The notes under the pieces: model-generated | What the model was told of the DNA's origin: nothing | Seen by the model: the letters and a program-made list of their open reading frames with translations, nothing else | The model's database searches: none | In this document: positions 9,060 to 16,765 of the stretch, piece by piece | How positions within the stretch are numbered: the stretch's first letter is position 1 | Layout of the letters: each line of letters opens with the position of its first letter | Assembly: GCF_002056795.1 (NCBI RefSeq) | Contig: NZ_CP020104.1 | Span: 2,429,001 to 2,493,000, forward strand | Origin: Spirosoma aerolatum | GTDB taxonomy: Bacteria > Bacteroidota > Bacteroidia > Cytophagales > Spirosomataceae | Length of the DNA stretch: 64,000 bases | Direction: 5' to 3' | Made by a program: the position numbers and the translations under genes

Positions 9060-10916
9060 CTCTCCAGTGACGGTGTTCCAGAGTTTGGTGGTGGTGTCTC
9101 CAGACCTCGACAGGGCATAGCGGCCATCGGGCGAGAAAGACACCGAAGAAATAAAATTTGTATGCCCAATGAACTGGCGAATCTCCCGCCCACTGCTTAC
9201 TTCCCACAGCCGAACCGTGTTATCCATAGCCCCTGACAGGGCGTAACGGCCATCGGGTGAGAAAGCCACGGAATTAACAACGCTCAAATGCCCTCTAAAC
9301 TGGCGAAGCTCTCGTCCACTACTGACATCCCATAACCGTAGGGTGTTGTCCCCAGACCCTGATAGAACATAGTGACCATCGGGTGAGAAAGCCACGGAAT
9401 TAACATTACTTGTATGCCCTCTAAACTGGCGTAGTTCTTGACCACTGCTCGTTTCCCACAACCTAACCGTATTATCGCTAGACCCCGACAGGGCATAATG
9501 GCCATTGGGTGAGAAAGCCACGGAAATAATACCATTCGTATGTCCTTTAAACTGGCGTAGTTCTTGACCACTGCTCACCTCCCATAGCCGAACCGTTTTG
9601 TCATCGTCGTATGACCCTGACAGAACATAGCGACTGTCGGGTGAAAATGCTACTGAACTAACACCGCTCGTATGGCCTTTAAGCTGGTGTAGTTCTTGAC
9701 CACTGCTCACCTCCCATAGCCGAACCGTTTTGTCCATAGCTCCCGAGAGGGCATAGCGGCCATTGGGTGAGAAAGCCACGGAGCGAACCCCGAACGTATG
9801 TCCTTTAAACTGGCGTAGTTCTTGACCACTGCTCACCTCCCACAGCCGAACCGTGTTATCCTTCATGTCCTCAAATCCCGACAGAATATAGCGGCCATCG
9901 GGCGAGAATACAACCGATTCACCATGGCTCGTATGGCCTTTAAACTGGCGTACCTCCCGTCCACTACTCACCTCCCACAACCGAACCGTATTGTCTTGAG
10001 TGTCCTCGGCCCCCGACAGAGCATAGTGACCGTTGAGTGAGAAAGCCACCGAAGAAACAAAGCCCGTATGTCCTTTAAACTGGCGAAGCTCCTGTCCATT
10101 AGTCACCTCCCACAACCGAACCGTGTTGTCCCAAGACCCCGATAAGGCATAATGACCATCGGGCGAGAAAGCCACTGAAGAAACAAAACTCGTATGTCCT
10201 TTAAACTGGCGAAGCTCCTGTCCATTAGCCACTTCCCACAACCGAACCGTATTGTCCCCGGATCCTGACAGGGCATAGCGGCCATCGGGCGAGAAAGCTA
10301 CAGAGTAAACCGCACTCGTATGCCCTAGAAACTGGCTTAGCTCTCGCCCACTGTTCACCTCCCACAGCCGAAGCGTGTTATCATTTGACCCCGAGAGGGC
10401 ATAGCGGCCGTCGGGCGAGAAAGCCACGGAACGAACACCACTTGTATGCCCAATGAACTGGCGAATCTCCCGCCCACTGCTCACCTCCCACAACCGAACC
10501 GTGTTATCTCCACCCGATAGAACATAGCGACCATCCGGCGAGAAAGCTACCGATAGAACAGCACTCATGTGCCCCTCAAGCCGGTGTAGTTCTTTCCCAC
10601 TACTGATCTCCCATAATCGAAGCATTTTGTCCCCCGACCCTGACAAGGCATAACGGCCATCGGGTGAGAAAGCCACGGAGAAAACCGCACTCGTATGCCC
10701 AATGAATTGGCGAAGCTCCCGCCCACTACTCACCTCCCACAACCGAAGCGTGTTGTCCATAGATCCCGAGAGGGCATAGCGGCCATCGGGTGAGAAAGCC
10801 ACTGATTCAACAGGACTCGCATGCCCAATTGGTACGATTAATTCGGGTTTCTGTGCGTGGACGAAGGGGAATTGAAGTAGAAACAAAAAAACTATGGCAA
10901 TCAGTAAACGACTCAT
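7254..10916 (-). CDS. Exported WD40-repeat caspase-like protein, copy B (highly uniform WD40 array)
   Basis: 1,220 residues with a signal peptide (MSRLLIAIVFLFLLQFPFVHA). Residues about 28-620 consist of fourteen WD40 repeats of about 42 residues with nearly the same framework (SVAFSPDGRYALSGS, NTVRLWEVSSG). They differ mainly at the residues after GHT and before the D of the structural tetrad, which lie on the binding face of WD40 propellers. The linker, the C14 caspase-like domain (His about 908 in HVSGHAV, Cys about 969 in LDVCSAGKG) and the C-terminal domain are almost identical to copy A. It starts 5 bases after the stop of the lipoprotein gene at 10922-11713, which indicates an operon. 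The active-site pair is intact. Whether it cleaves after Arg/Lys as metacaspases do cannot be told from sequence alone. Confidence 0.87.
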   Translation of the reverse strand: MSRLLIAIVFLFLLQFPFVHAQKPELIVPIGHASPVESVAFSPDGRYALSGSMDNTLRLWEVSSGRELRQFIGHTSAVFSVAFSPDGRYALSGSGDKMLRLWEISSGKELHRLEGHMSAVLSVAFSPDGRYVLSGGDNTVRLWEVSSGREIRQFIGHTSGVRSVAFSPDGRYALSGSNDNTLRLWEVNSGRELSQFLGHTSAVYSVAFSPDGRYALSGSGDNTVRLWEVANGQELRQFKGHTSFVSSVAFSPDGHYALSGSWDNTVRLWEVTNGQELRQFKGHTGFVSSVAFSLNGHYALSGAEDTQDNTVRLWEVSSGREVRQFKGHTSHGESVVFSPDGRYILSGFEDMKDNTVRLWEVSSGQELRQFKGHTFGVRSVAFSPNGRYALSGAMDKTVRLWEVSSGQELHQLKGHTSGVSSVAFSPDSRYVLSGSYDDDKTVRLWEVSSGQELRQFKGHTNGIISVAFSPNGHYALSGSSDNTVRLWETSSGQELRQFRGHTSNVNSVAFSPDGHYVLSGSGDNTLRLWDVSSGRELRQFRGHLSVVNSVAFSPDGRYALSGAMDNTVRLWEVSSGREIRQFIGHTNFISSVSFSPDGRYALSRSGDTTTKLWNTVTGEELATLITVDSTDWVVTTPSGLFDASPGAMKLMHYVVNHPSDQNKPWKVIELEQLKQRYYQPGLLPILMGFRNEPLRQVPAFENVSLPPDVTLSIRNDKLLVQLTNRTNGIGPVAVFINGAEIVEDLRKNPKDDTQQKTLSLELSLTSFSNHFYTNAPNVIRVVAKNGEGWLRSQPVEITYQPTITTRGGEPEKAVSPAPAPTKTPRLRAVVVGTSTIGLRFAHSDAEQIANGLRLAANELFSSANVSVQVLTTKPGGPAQTSKAAVVKTLIEAQQTRAEDIFVLHVSGHAVNYGGQDGDLYFLMAGATSADVSYLNDPAIRQQYALSSQELIEYLKKIPAKKKVLILDVCSAGKGAENLLLAARDVPGSQIRALDRLQERMGLYVLAGSAADASSYEANVYGQGLVTYALLQGMKGAALRQDGSEFLDVEKWLSYAVEQVPLLAKGVGGIQQPFYRRVSPSATAHQGRTTEGSFDIGKVTQSVKAEIHIAEPKPILLVKSFQEDSQFDDVLDLKNKVESALNDLIATRGSDAPVLTMDAKDYPGAYTISGRYTLKGENVTVTCKVFRASESVGEFVVTGTKSKLPDLTQLVLTKAQGLVKP
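9060..10833 (-). repeat. Tandem 126-bp WD40-coding repeats (14 units)
   Basis: Fourteen in-frame units of about 126 bp encode WD40 blades of high internal conservation. Unit 3 is one residue shorter, and units 7, 8 and 10 carry small insertions before the D of the blade. Long identical nucleotide stretches recur between units, which would favour unit exchange by recombination. The coding origin explains the repetition; this is not a CRISPR array. Confidence 0.9.
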
Positions 10917-10921
10917 AACGG

Positions 10922-11713
10922 CTAGTGTGCGGTTTGAAGGTTGGCCATCAGGCTGGTATCGGTATAATTGGTCAGTAGCTTGCTGGAAAACACTTCGGCA
11001 TAGCTGGCGGCATCTGGGTCGTTACGATGGTGCTGCTGGTAACGGTTTTGGATCGATTCCTGTAAGCGAGCCATAGCGTATTCGGCCAGCGCCTGCTCAT
11101 CGGATTTCGTCACTAAAAAGAGAAGCGGGCTGTCGACTTGCCGAACCTGATGCCGGAACCGCCGGGCTAATGACTGTGTATAAGCGCTGATATTGAACTT
11201 ACATTGCCGAAGTTTGTCGGTCAATACGCGGGTACGCTGGTTAAGTTGCGTCTCTTTATCGTTCAGGGCCATTTTTTTCAGAGGGATGTCGATAATGTCC
11301 AGCAGGCTATAGTCGGCTTCATCCTCCCGGATTTCGTCAGCGTCCGCTATCGCCTGACTCACGTCGGCTGTTAGCTGTTGGGTTTGGCGGCAGATATATA
11401 ACATTTCCTGCTTTATCGACTGAGTAGTGCCATCATAGGCTTCAATCGCCAGAATATGGTCGTCAAGCTGTTTCAATTGATTGGTCAACGTTGCAATTTG
11501 TTCAGGATGTTCTGTACTGGGCAATGTGAGCTGGTTATCTAAGGCAGTAAAGGGGACCAGCGAACTAACAAAGGCAATATCGTTCTCAAATTGATCAATC
11601 GTTCGGTCAATGTGACTTTTTAGCGAATCCGTCGGATTAATATATTGGCAACTGGCTAGTGAACATACAAGCAGCATTGTGCTCAGTAAATGTAAAAATA
11701 GAGATCGAATCAT
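10922..11713 (-). CDS. Helical lipoprotein, first gene of the WD40-caspase operon
   Basis: A 263-residue lipoprotein: residues 1-22 end in lipobox SLASC, making Cys22 the lipidated residue. The mature part is almost wholly alpha-helical with heptad-like leucine spacing (IATLTNQLKQLDDHILAIE, RTRVLTDKLRQCKFNIS), so a coiled coil is likely. I recognise no named family. The stop is 5 bases from the start of WD40-caspase copy B, so the two are almost certainly co-translated and may act together at the membrane, for example as an anchor, substrate or inhibitor. It is divergently oriented to the metallopeptidase gene at 11910, and the 196-bp shared upstream region contains two inverted repeats. Confidence 0.75.
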   Translation of the reverse strand: MIRSLFLHLLSTMLLVCSLASCQYINPTDSLKSHIDRTIDQFENDIAFVSSLVPFTALDNQLTLPSTEHPEQIATLTNQLKQLDDHILAIEAYDGTTQSIKQEMLYICRQTQQLTADVSQAIADADEIREDEADYSLLDIIDIPLKKMALNDKETQLNQRTRVLTDKLRQCKFNISAYTQSLARRFRHQVRQVDSPLLFLVTKSDEQALAEYAMARLQESIQNRYQQHHRNDPDAASYAEVFSSKLLTNYTDTSLMANLQTAH

Positions 11714-11765
11714 GGCTAAAGTTAAGCTAGATAAAAAGCTGGAAAATCAGAAAAGCTCTTGAAAA

Positions 11766-11793
11766 ACCTGGCTCCAGTTATATGGAGCCAGGT
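11766..11793. promoter_or_regulatory. Perfect hairpin in the divergent promoter region
   Basis: An 11-bp perfect inverted repeat (ACCTGGCTCCA / TGGAGCCAGGT) flanks a 6-base loop, 53 bases upstream of the lipoprotein ATG. No T-tract follows on either strand, so a simple terminator is unlikely. An operator or a 5'-leader structure is more plausible. Confidence 0.5.
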
Positions 11794-11842
11794 AGAAACT
11801 GAACGGTATGGATGAAACTGGAAAGCCCTTTTGGCCTGAGGT

Positions 11843-11883
11843 TGTTACATTTGGTTATTCCCGTGGGATCAAGAAATGTAACA
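11843..11883. promoter_or_regulatory. Spaced inverted repeat upstream of the metallopeptidase gene
   Basis: TGTTACATTT at 11843-11852 is mirrored exactly by AAATGTAACA at 11874-11883, with arm centres about 31 bases apart (three helical turns), 26 bases before the ATG at 11910. The geometry fits a dimeric repressor or activator site. No regulator family can be assigned. Confidence 0.45.
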
Positions 11884-11909
11884 GGCTTATCAAAAAAAAA
11901 CGATAATTT

Positions 11910-13484
11910 ATGATGAGACACTCCTTATTGCTCTATGTAGTGGTGGCATATAGCTTACTCTCTCTCGAATTTTCATCGCCAAAACCAGCTGATAGAACGA
12001 CTGCGTTACGGCGAGTGTATGCTCGTCTGCTTCGGACAATTGGAAATCCCGTTGATGCGCCAACTTTACGTGTGTTGCCCTACACAATCGGTAAGCCGAC
12101 TGGGCAGTTGGTGTACCAGGCCGATCCGGCGCAGATCGAAATCGGGGAGGATGTGCTGGATCTCTGTGCAACCTTTGGAGATAGTGCCGAGGCCGCTTTA
12201 GCCTGTTTACTCGGGCATGAACTGGCTCATTTTCAGTATCGCCATCGAAGTAAACAAGGGTTCTTTTCGCCTATTATTGGCAAAAATGGCTCTGCTGCTG
12301 ATGCTTCAGAAAATCTAGAAGCTATCGCTGATCGCTCGGGTGTATTTACGGCTTATCTGGCAGGCTACGATGCCTTTGGTATAGCTCCAATAATTTATAA
12401 AGCTTTCTATGATAAATTTAAGAAACCTGATCAGTTGCCAGGCTATCCGACCAAAAACCAGCGACTCCAGATGGTGACCGATACCACTATTCGTGTGCAG
12501 GAACTAGCCCAACTTTTCGAAATCGGTGAAATTCGGTATCTCCTGCATGACTTCGACGGAGCCAGCCGCGATTTCGATGCGTTGGTTAGCCGCTATCCAA
12601 GCGCCACTACTGTCAACAACCTGGGGGCCATAAAACTCAATCAAGCTTTGGGACGTATGGAGTTAGCCCGTGATAACCAAAGATTGCGGTACAAATTTCC
12701 GGTTGAGTTCGATAGCGATAATCGATTGTTAGCCTCAGGACGTCGGGATGGGACTTCCTATCAACAATTGCTGATTGAGGCCCAAAAGCTATTTACCAAC
12801 GCCTTGCTCAAACACCCCACGCATCAGGCGTCTGCCCTGAATCTAGCTATTACGGAATACTTACTCGATAATTCAGAACAGGCACGTCAAACCTTGCTTC
12901 GCTATTTCTCCCCATTATCGGCTAATGCTCAGCTTATGATGGGAATCATTCAGGCCGATCTGGGCCGGATCAACGAGGCCCGAAAGGCCTTCAAACTGGC
13001 GGTAGCAAACAAGGCATTTCGGGCTGTCGATAATGAAACGTACTTCGAGGAAGGCCAGAAACCAGGCTGGCAGCAGTGGTTTAATCAGATGATGGCCCGA
13101 TACCAACTCAAAGAGGGAGCTTCGGTATCCCTTCCTGCCTGGCCCGACAGGGCGTTGTTAGCCAAGTATCCTCCTGTACTGGTACTGCAAGGTGATGTAA
13201 AGGTCGTACATAGTGGCTCACTGACGAGCTACCAATTGCGCATCACCAGCGAACCAACCACGAACGAAACGAAAAATGTACGGTATCGGGTAGTGAAAAG
13301 CAGTCAACTATCCCTGCAAGGCTTGGATAGCCGTAAGTTACCCAGCCAGTACGGCTCTCCAGCCACAATCATTGCCGGAACACGGGGGACTGTTTTCTAT
13401 GGGTATCGAAAGGCTAAACAATGGTTGTTTCTTGAATACCGAGATAATCAATTAATTAGTTGGACAGCCGCCGAACCTATTTAG
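11910..13484 (+). CDS. M48-type metallopeptidase with C-terminal TPR region
   Basis: 524 residues. The N-terminus is hydrophobic (residues 4-20) and probably serves as signal or anchor. The zinc site is HELAH at residues 103-107 in the context CLLGHELAHFQYRH, with the third ligand in EAIADRSG (about residue 137), as in M48/Ste24/BepA-like peptidases. Residues about 175-400 contain tetratricopeptide-like helices (YLLHDFDGASRDFDALVSRYP, AQLMMGIIQADLGRINEARKAF). This M48-TPR arrangement recalls BepA, the periplasmic peptidase/chaperone for outer-membrane proteins, and an envelope quality-control role is a reasonable inference. The last 100 residues are beta-rich and unassigned. Its 3' end overlaps the convergent anti-sigma gene by 8 bases. 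ATG at 11910 and 11913 are both possible starts. Confidence 0.8.
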   Translation: MMRHSLLLYVVVAYSLLSLEFSSPKPADRTTALRRVYARLLRTIGNPVDAPTLRVLPYTIGKPTGQLVYQADPAQIEIGEDVLDLCATFGDSAEAALACLLGHELAHFQYRHRSKQGFFSPIIGKNGSAADASENLEAIADRSGVFTAYLAGYDAFGIAPIIYKAFYDKFKKPDQLPGYPTKNQRLQMVTDTTIRVQELAQLFEIGEIRYLLHDFDGASRDFDALVSRYPSATTVNNLGAIKLNQALGRMELARDNQRLRYKFPVEFDSDNRLLASGRRDGTSYQQLLIEAQKLFTNALLKHPTHQASALNLAITEYLLDNSEQARQTLLRYFSPLSANAQLMMGIIQADLGRINEARKAFKLAVANKAFRAVDNETYFEEGQKPGWQQWFNQMMARYQLKEGASVSLPAWPDRALLAKYPPVLVLQGDVKVVHSGSLTSYQLRITSEPTTNETKNVRYRVVKSSQLSLQGLDSRKLPSQYGSPATIIAGTRGTVFYGYRKAKQWLFLEYRDNQLISWTAAEPI

Positions 13485-14121
13485 CAGGTACTAATGGTTT
13501 ACGGACTCCGAATGTTTCTTTGTCAAGTTGATAGGTTTGACCCTGCGGTGTCTTGAGTAGATAACCCCCTTGCATTCGGTCGGTTAACGACCATTGTTGG
13601 GCATCTTTTGGCAGATCGGGCAGGTAAATGTGCAGGCTGTCGTCACTGCTCTGATACTCACCCCCAGCTGGGCCCTGGCTACTGAATTTGACCGGAAATG
13701 TCGTTTGTTTGACCGAACTATCCCCTGCCATCCCCAAGCCACGCTGGGTATAGGTTATCGTCAGGGCCATCGTTTGCGGTTGTGGGTCATAAAGAGCCAG
13801 CCAGGCCAGGCCGACCACCAGCAGGATAATAGCTGCCGCCCGAACCCAGGTTGGTTGCCAGAAGGGTATGACTCGACCGGGTTCTTTTTTGTTGGTATCC
13901 GTCAGAACCGATTGGCTTGCCATGAATTTGGCAATTAGCTCATTGTCGTCGGCCTGCTGTTGCTCTTCAAGCTGGCTGTTGAGGGCCTTTTGAACCAGCA
14001 CGTCGTTCCGAAACGTAGGATCATCGGCCAATTTTTGACGTACGAGCTCCAGGGCAGGCTCGTCAAGTTTTCCGGCCAGGTATGCCTCAATAAAAATCCA
14101 TTTGTTGTCGTCCGTAATCAT
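13477..14121 (-). CDS. Membrane anti-sigma-like protein (partner of adjacent sigma factor)
   Basis: 214 residues. The N-terminal part (WIFIEAYLAGKLDEPALELVR, DDPTFRNDVLVQKALNSQLEEQ) matches the soluble helical N-domain of Bacteroidota anti-sigma-type proteins and closely resembles the start of the protein at 16070-16765. One transmembrane helix lies near residues 93-109 (AAAIILLVVGLAWLALY). The C-terminal part would be periplasmic and beta-rich. The gene starts with an ATGA overlap at the stop of the sigma-like gene upstream (14118-14121), which implies coupled translation. It would hold the sigma factor at the inner membrane until a periplasmic signal arrives. No zinc-binding HxxxCxxC motif is visible. 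Confidence 0.65.
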   Translation of the reverse strand: MITDDNKWIFIEAYLAGKLDEPALELVRQKLADDPTFRNDVLVQKALNSQLEEQQQADDNELIAKFMASQSVLTDTNKKEPGRVIPFWQPTWVRAAAIILLVVGLAWLALYDPQPQTMALTITYTQRGLGMAGDSSVKQTTFPVKFSSQGPAGGEYQSSDDSLHIYLPDLPKDAQQWSLTDRMQGGYLLKTPQGQTYQLDKETFGVRKPLVPAK

Positions 14122-15053
14122 CGGGAAAGAGGGGTGGTGTTAAGTTTTTTGTCCAGGCATTTGCGTAGCATTTTATTCGTCTCCGTAAGCCGTACACTAG
14201 CAGTATGGGCATCCTTGTAGCCAGTCCACCCGGCAATTTGCGCCATGCTCAGTTTTTCGTAGCTACTCAGAATTTGTTCTTCGCTCAGTGGTCCTTCTTC
14301 ATATCCTGTCCAAAAGGTGTTTACTAACCGTATCAGCAACTGTCGGGGCTGCTGTAGCTGTGCAAGACAGTCGCCTATAGCGCGTTTAGCCTTATCGAAT
14401 TCAATGCGTTTGGGAACACCAGGGCTAGGGGTCTCCGGAATCAATGGTAGGGTTACAACAACCGTTTCGGGTTCGTCGTTGGCAGCCATTGGATAGTCGA
14501 AGGTACCGATCTCATCATCTCCGGCTGATATATAGATTGTTTCGAGCCACTGCCACGGATTTCTTTGGTTTTTCTCTAACTGCTTCAATGCCTTTTTTCG
14601 GGCAATTCCTTTCACCAACGTTGACATTAGAGCCAGAACGGGCTTTCTGTTCTTGATCATCTCAAAGAAAGTACTGAAGCTCTCGTTCAACACATCTTCA
14701 GCTATGTCTGTGGTTCGGAAGGTGAAATTCTTCAAAAAATGGCGAACAGTATCCTGGTTTTCAGCCAAGATGGTGCTCATGGCTTTGGCCTGCTGGGAGG
14801 GAGTTCCGTTTACTGCCAACCAGATATGCTGTTGTTCCCGAGTTAGTCGCTCAATAAAGGCCGTTTGTCTGAGTCGTTGTTTGGTGGCAACTCGCCGGAT
14901 GTGTAGAGCTGCGGCCAGCGTCCGTTGCGTAATTTCATCGATAGCCTGTTGAGGAAGTGGATCTGATTTCCTAGCTGAAGTCAGTAGGTTGGCAACAACG
15001 GGGAGTACCTGCGATATATAAAGATTGTTTTCCTCGGGAGTATTTGTAGCCAT
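14118..15053 (-). CDS. Divergent ECF-like sigma factor
   Basis: With the ATG at 15053 (MATNTPEENN) the product has 311 residues; an upstream in-frame start at 15140 adds 29 residues and would overlap the small lipoprotein gene, so I prefer 15053. Residues about 100-200 resemble sigma region 2 (RTTDIAEDVLNESFSTFFEM, LMSTLVKGIARKKALKQLEK). The C-terminal 70 residues contain a region-4-like helix-turn-helix (LSMAQIAGWTGYKDAHTASVRL followed by MLRKCLDKKL). The central insert and overall length are larger than typical ECF factors (about 180-200 residues), so identity is less sure than for the factor at 15461. It overlaps its probable anti-sigma gene by 4 bases. Confidence 0.6.
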   Translation of the reverse strand: MATNTPEENNLYISQVLPVVANLLTSARKSDPLPQQAIDEITQRTLAAALHIRRVATKQRLRQTAFIERLTREQQHIWLAVNGTPSQQAKAMSTILAENQDTVRHFLKNFTFRTTDIAEDVLNESFSTFFEMIKNRKPVLALMSTLVKGIARKKALKQLEKNQRNPWQWLETIYISAGDDEIGTFDYPMAANDEPETVVVTLPLIPETPSPGVPKRIEFDKAKRAIGDCLAQLQQPRQLLIRLVNTFWTGYEEGPLSEEQILSSYEKLSMAQIAGWTGYKDAHTASVRLTETNKMLRKCLDKKLNTTPLSR

Positions 15054-15132
15054 GGTGGAGGATCGAGTGGAGCACAAAGTAACGGAAAAATTCGCCACGC
15101 TACACTCCCGTAACGTGGCGACTGGTTTGCTG

Positions 15133-15327
15133 CTACTCATCTACCCCAGGAGGGCGGGTTGGCTTTTGGGGTGGATCATCATCGGCAACAGTTGTGCGGA
15201 CAGTGGGCTGTGTTTTCAGCGGTACGGGCTCAACCGTAACCGATTCACAGCTACTCATCGCCAGCATCATCACCAAGCCGAACATGCCCAACCTGACCAT
15301 AGCCGTAGCTTTGGGTTGTTTTTGCAT
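15133..15327 (-). CDS. Small lipoprotein upstream of the divergent sigma factor
   Basis: The ATG at 15327 gives 64 residues; an internal ATG at 15300 gives 55. The hydrophobic stretch MVRLGMFGLVMMLAMSSC is a convincing lipoprotein signal. The mature peptide is short, acidic and Pro-rich (TTVADDDPPQKPTRPPGVDE). It is on the same strand as the sigma/anti-sigma pair, 79 bases upstream, and could be the outer-membrane or periplasmic sensor input of that pair, but this is only inference. No homologue family is recognised. Confidence 0.55.
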   Translation of the reverse strand: MQKQPKATAMVRLGMFGLVMMLAMSSCESVTVEPVPLKTQPTVRTTVADDDPPQKPTRPPGVDE

Positions 15328-15460
15328 ATCGTTCACCCGTTTGCGGGGTATTTATGGTTGATGAAAACCGGCTCCGGGACGTCCGCATCAAAGCTTTCGA
15401 AGCAGGGTTTCAGAAGTGTATGCCCTGGCAGAGAAAAAAATCACAGCCTGCTCGAAAAAA

Positions 15461-16063
15461 ATGTTACTTTCCCCGGCTATTGCGGAATATGAGTGTGAAA
15501 GCCTGATCCGCTCCTGCATGACTAGCCAAGATCTAACCTTGTACGAAGACCTCTGCTCTGAGGAACCACGCCGACTTGAAGCCGCTACCCGCCTGCTGAC
15601 TCGTCGGGTAAAAACCATTGCGCTGCGCATTGTGATGGGTAATAGTGGAGCCCGTTCTGATGTTGATGACCTTGTTCAGGATACGGTACTGGCCGTGTGG
15701 CAGCAGATGAAATCGGGACGTTATGAGGTTCGGCCTGATACGCCATTAGATGCCTATCTGACCGCCGTAGTGCGGAACAAATGGTTAAAAACCCTGCATA
15801 AACGCTCTACGATAGCATTAACGGACCTTAGCGAATCAATTGCCGATGAGGTGCCTCCTGAACATTATCGGCTTTCAAGTCTGGAAGAAACGTTTGCCCA
15901 ACTAGGTCAGGCGTGTCAGCAGTTGCTTCGCCTGTTTTATTGGGAAGGGTATACGCTGGATGAGATTGCCAGGCGGATCGGTATCTCTATGGATGCTACC
16001 AAAATGCGAAAGTTCCGCTGCATGTTGCGGCTTGAGGAAATACTAAGAACGAAAAAACAATAA
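15461..16063 (+). CDS. ECF-type RNA polymerase sigma factor
   Basis: The ATG at 15461 gives 200 residues; a GTG at 15416 and an ATG at 15518 are alternatives. Region 2 is clear (DVDDLVQDTVLAVWQQM, TPLDAYLTAVVRNKWLKTLHKR). Region 4 is clear too (LLRLFYWEGYTLDEIARRIG, DATKMRKFRCMLRLEEIL). Size and layout fit ECF sigma factors that direct RNA polymerase to envelope-stress or nutrient promoters. The stop is 6 bases from the start of the anti-sigma-like gene at 16070, an obvious operon. It is oriented opposite to the other sigma/anti-sigma pair just to its left, so the two regulatory pairs diverge. Confidence 0.85.
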   Translation: MLLSPAIAEYECESLIRSCMTSQDLTLYEDLCSEEPRRLEAATRLLTRRVKTIALRIVMGNSGARSDVDDLVQDTVLAVWQQMKSGRYEVRPDTPLDAYLTAVVRNKWLKTLHKRSTIALTDLSESIADEVPPEHYRLSSLEETFAQLGQACQQLLRLFYWEGYTLDEIARRIGISMDATKMRKFRCMLRLEEILRTKKQ

Positions 16064-16069
16064 CCTGTT

Positions 16070-16765
16070 ATGCGACCAACCGATCAACTACAGCAATGGG
16101 AATGGATTGAAGCCTATTACCAGAATAAATTATCGACCGATGAACGACTTGTTTTTGAACAGGAACTGGCTACGGATGCTCAATTCCGCCAGACGGCTTT
16201 ACGATTACAAACAGCAGACCGAGCGCTAAGAGACCTAAGTTTGGACTATACAGTTCGTAAAGCCATTCGGCAGGAGCTGGCTCAGGGACGGCTATTCCGC
16301 CGATTGCGCCTGGGGCGAGTAGTAGCAGCGGGATTGATTGTGATTGGATTGGGGATAACTTACCTGACTTTCGACCGGGTTGATCTTCAAACCTACCGTG
16401 ACGATGTGATGCTGACTCAACGCTATCGCGATTTAGACGATACTGGGCAAGAGACAGTAATGACCCCACAGCAGCGAACGTTTTATCGGGATTTTTTTGA
16501 TGCTCAGGCATTTTTAGCGAATGGCCAGCCCGACATGGCGATCACGAACCTTGAGAGTCTGGCGCGGGTTGACAGCTTACGGCCTTATTTTCGCCAGGCT
16601 GTACAATGGCACCTGATAAACGCCTACCTACTCAATAACCAACCCGATAATGCCGAAGCTACACTTCTGCTACTCGATCAGGCGGGGGCACCTGTATATC
16701 CTATTCACTTAACCGACCGATTGAAAGTATGGTGGCAAATTCGCTGGCAGAAGTTAATCGACTAG
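16070..16765 (+). CDS. Membrane anti-sigma-like protein
   Basis: 231 residues. The N-terminal helical domain (WEWIEAYYQNKLSTDERLVFEQ, ATDAQFRQTALRLQ) is shared with the anti-sigma-like protein at 13477-14121. A single transmembrane helix (VVAAGLIVIGLGITYLTF, about residues 83-101) follows. The periplasmic part carries TPR-like helices (FFDAQAFLANGQPDMAITNLESLA, WHLINAYLLNNQPDNAEATLLLL), so it might sense the TPR or CHAT proteins coded nearby. It is 6 bases downstream of the ECF sigma gene. Its end overlaps the convergent CHAT gene by 4 bases. No zinc-binding motif is present. Confidence 0.7.
   Translation: MRPTDQLQQWEWIEAYYQNKLSTDERLVFEQELATDAQFRQTALRLQTADRALRDLSLDYTVRKAIRQELAQGRLFRRLRLGRVVAAGLIVIGLGITYLTFDRVDLQTYRDDVMLTQRYRDLDDTGQETVMTPQQRTFYRDFFDAQAFLANGQPDMAITNLESLARVDSLRPYFRQAVQWHLINAYLLNNQPDNAEATLLLLDQAGAPVYPIHLTDRLKVWWQIRWQKLID

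Noticed and set aside
9060..10833. Regular short repeats resembling a CRISPR array
   Set aside because: The period is 126 bp, it is fully in frame and encodes WD40 blades; there are no unique spacers or cas genes.
15025..15492. Plus-strand 155-codon open frame
   Set aside because: It overlaps the sigma-like and lipoprotein genes on the other strand and the ECF sigma start, and its composition is unlike a protein.
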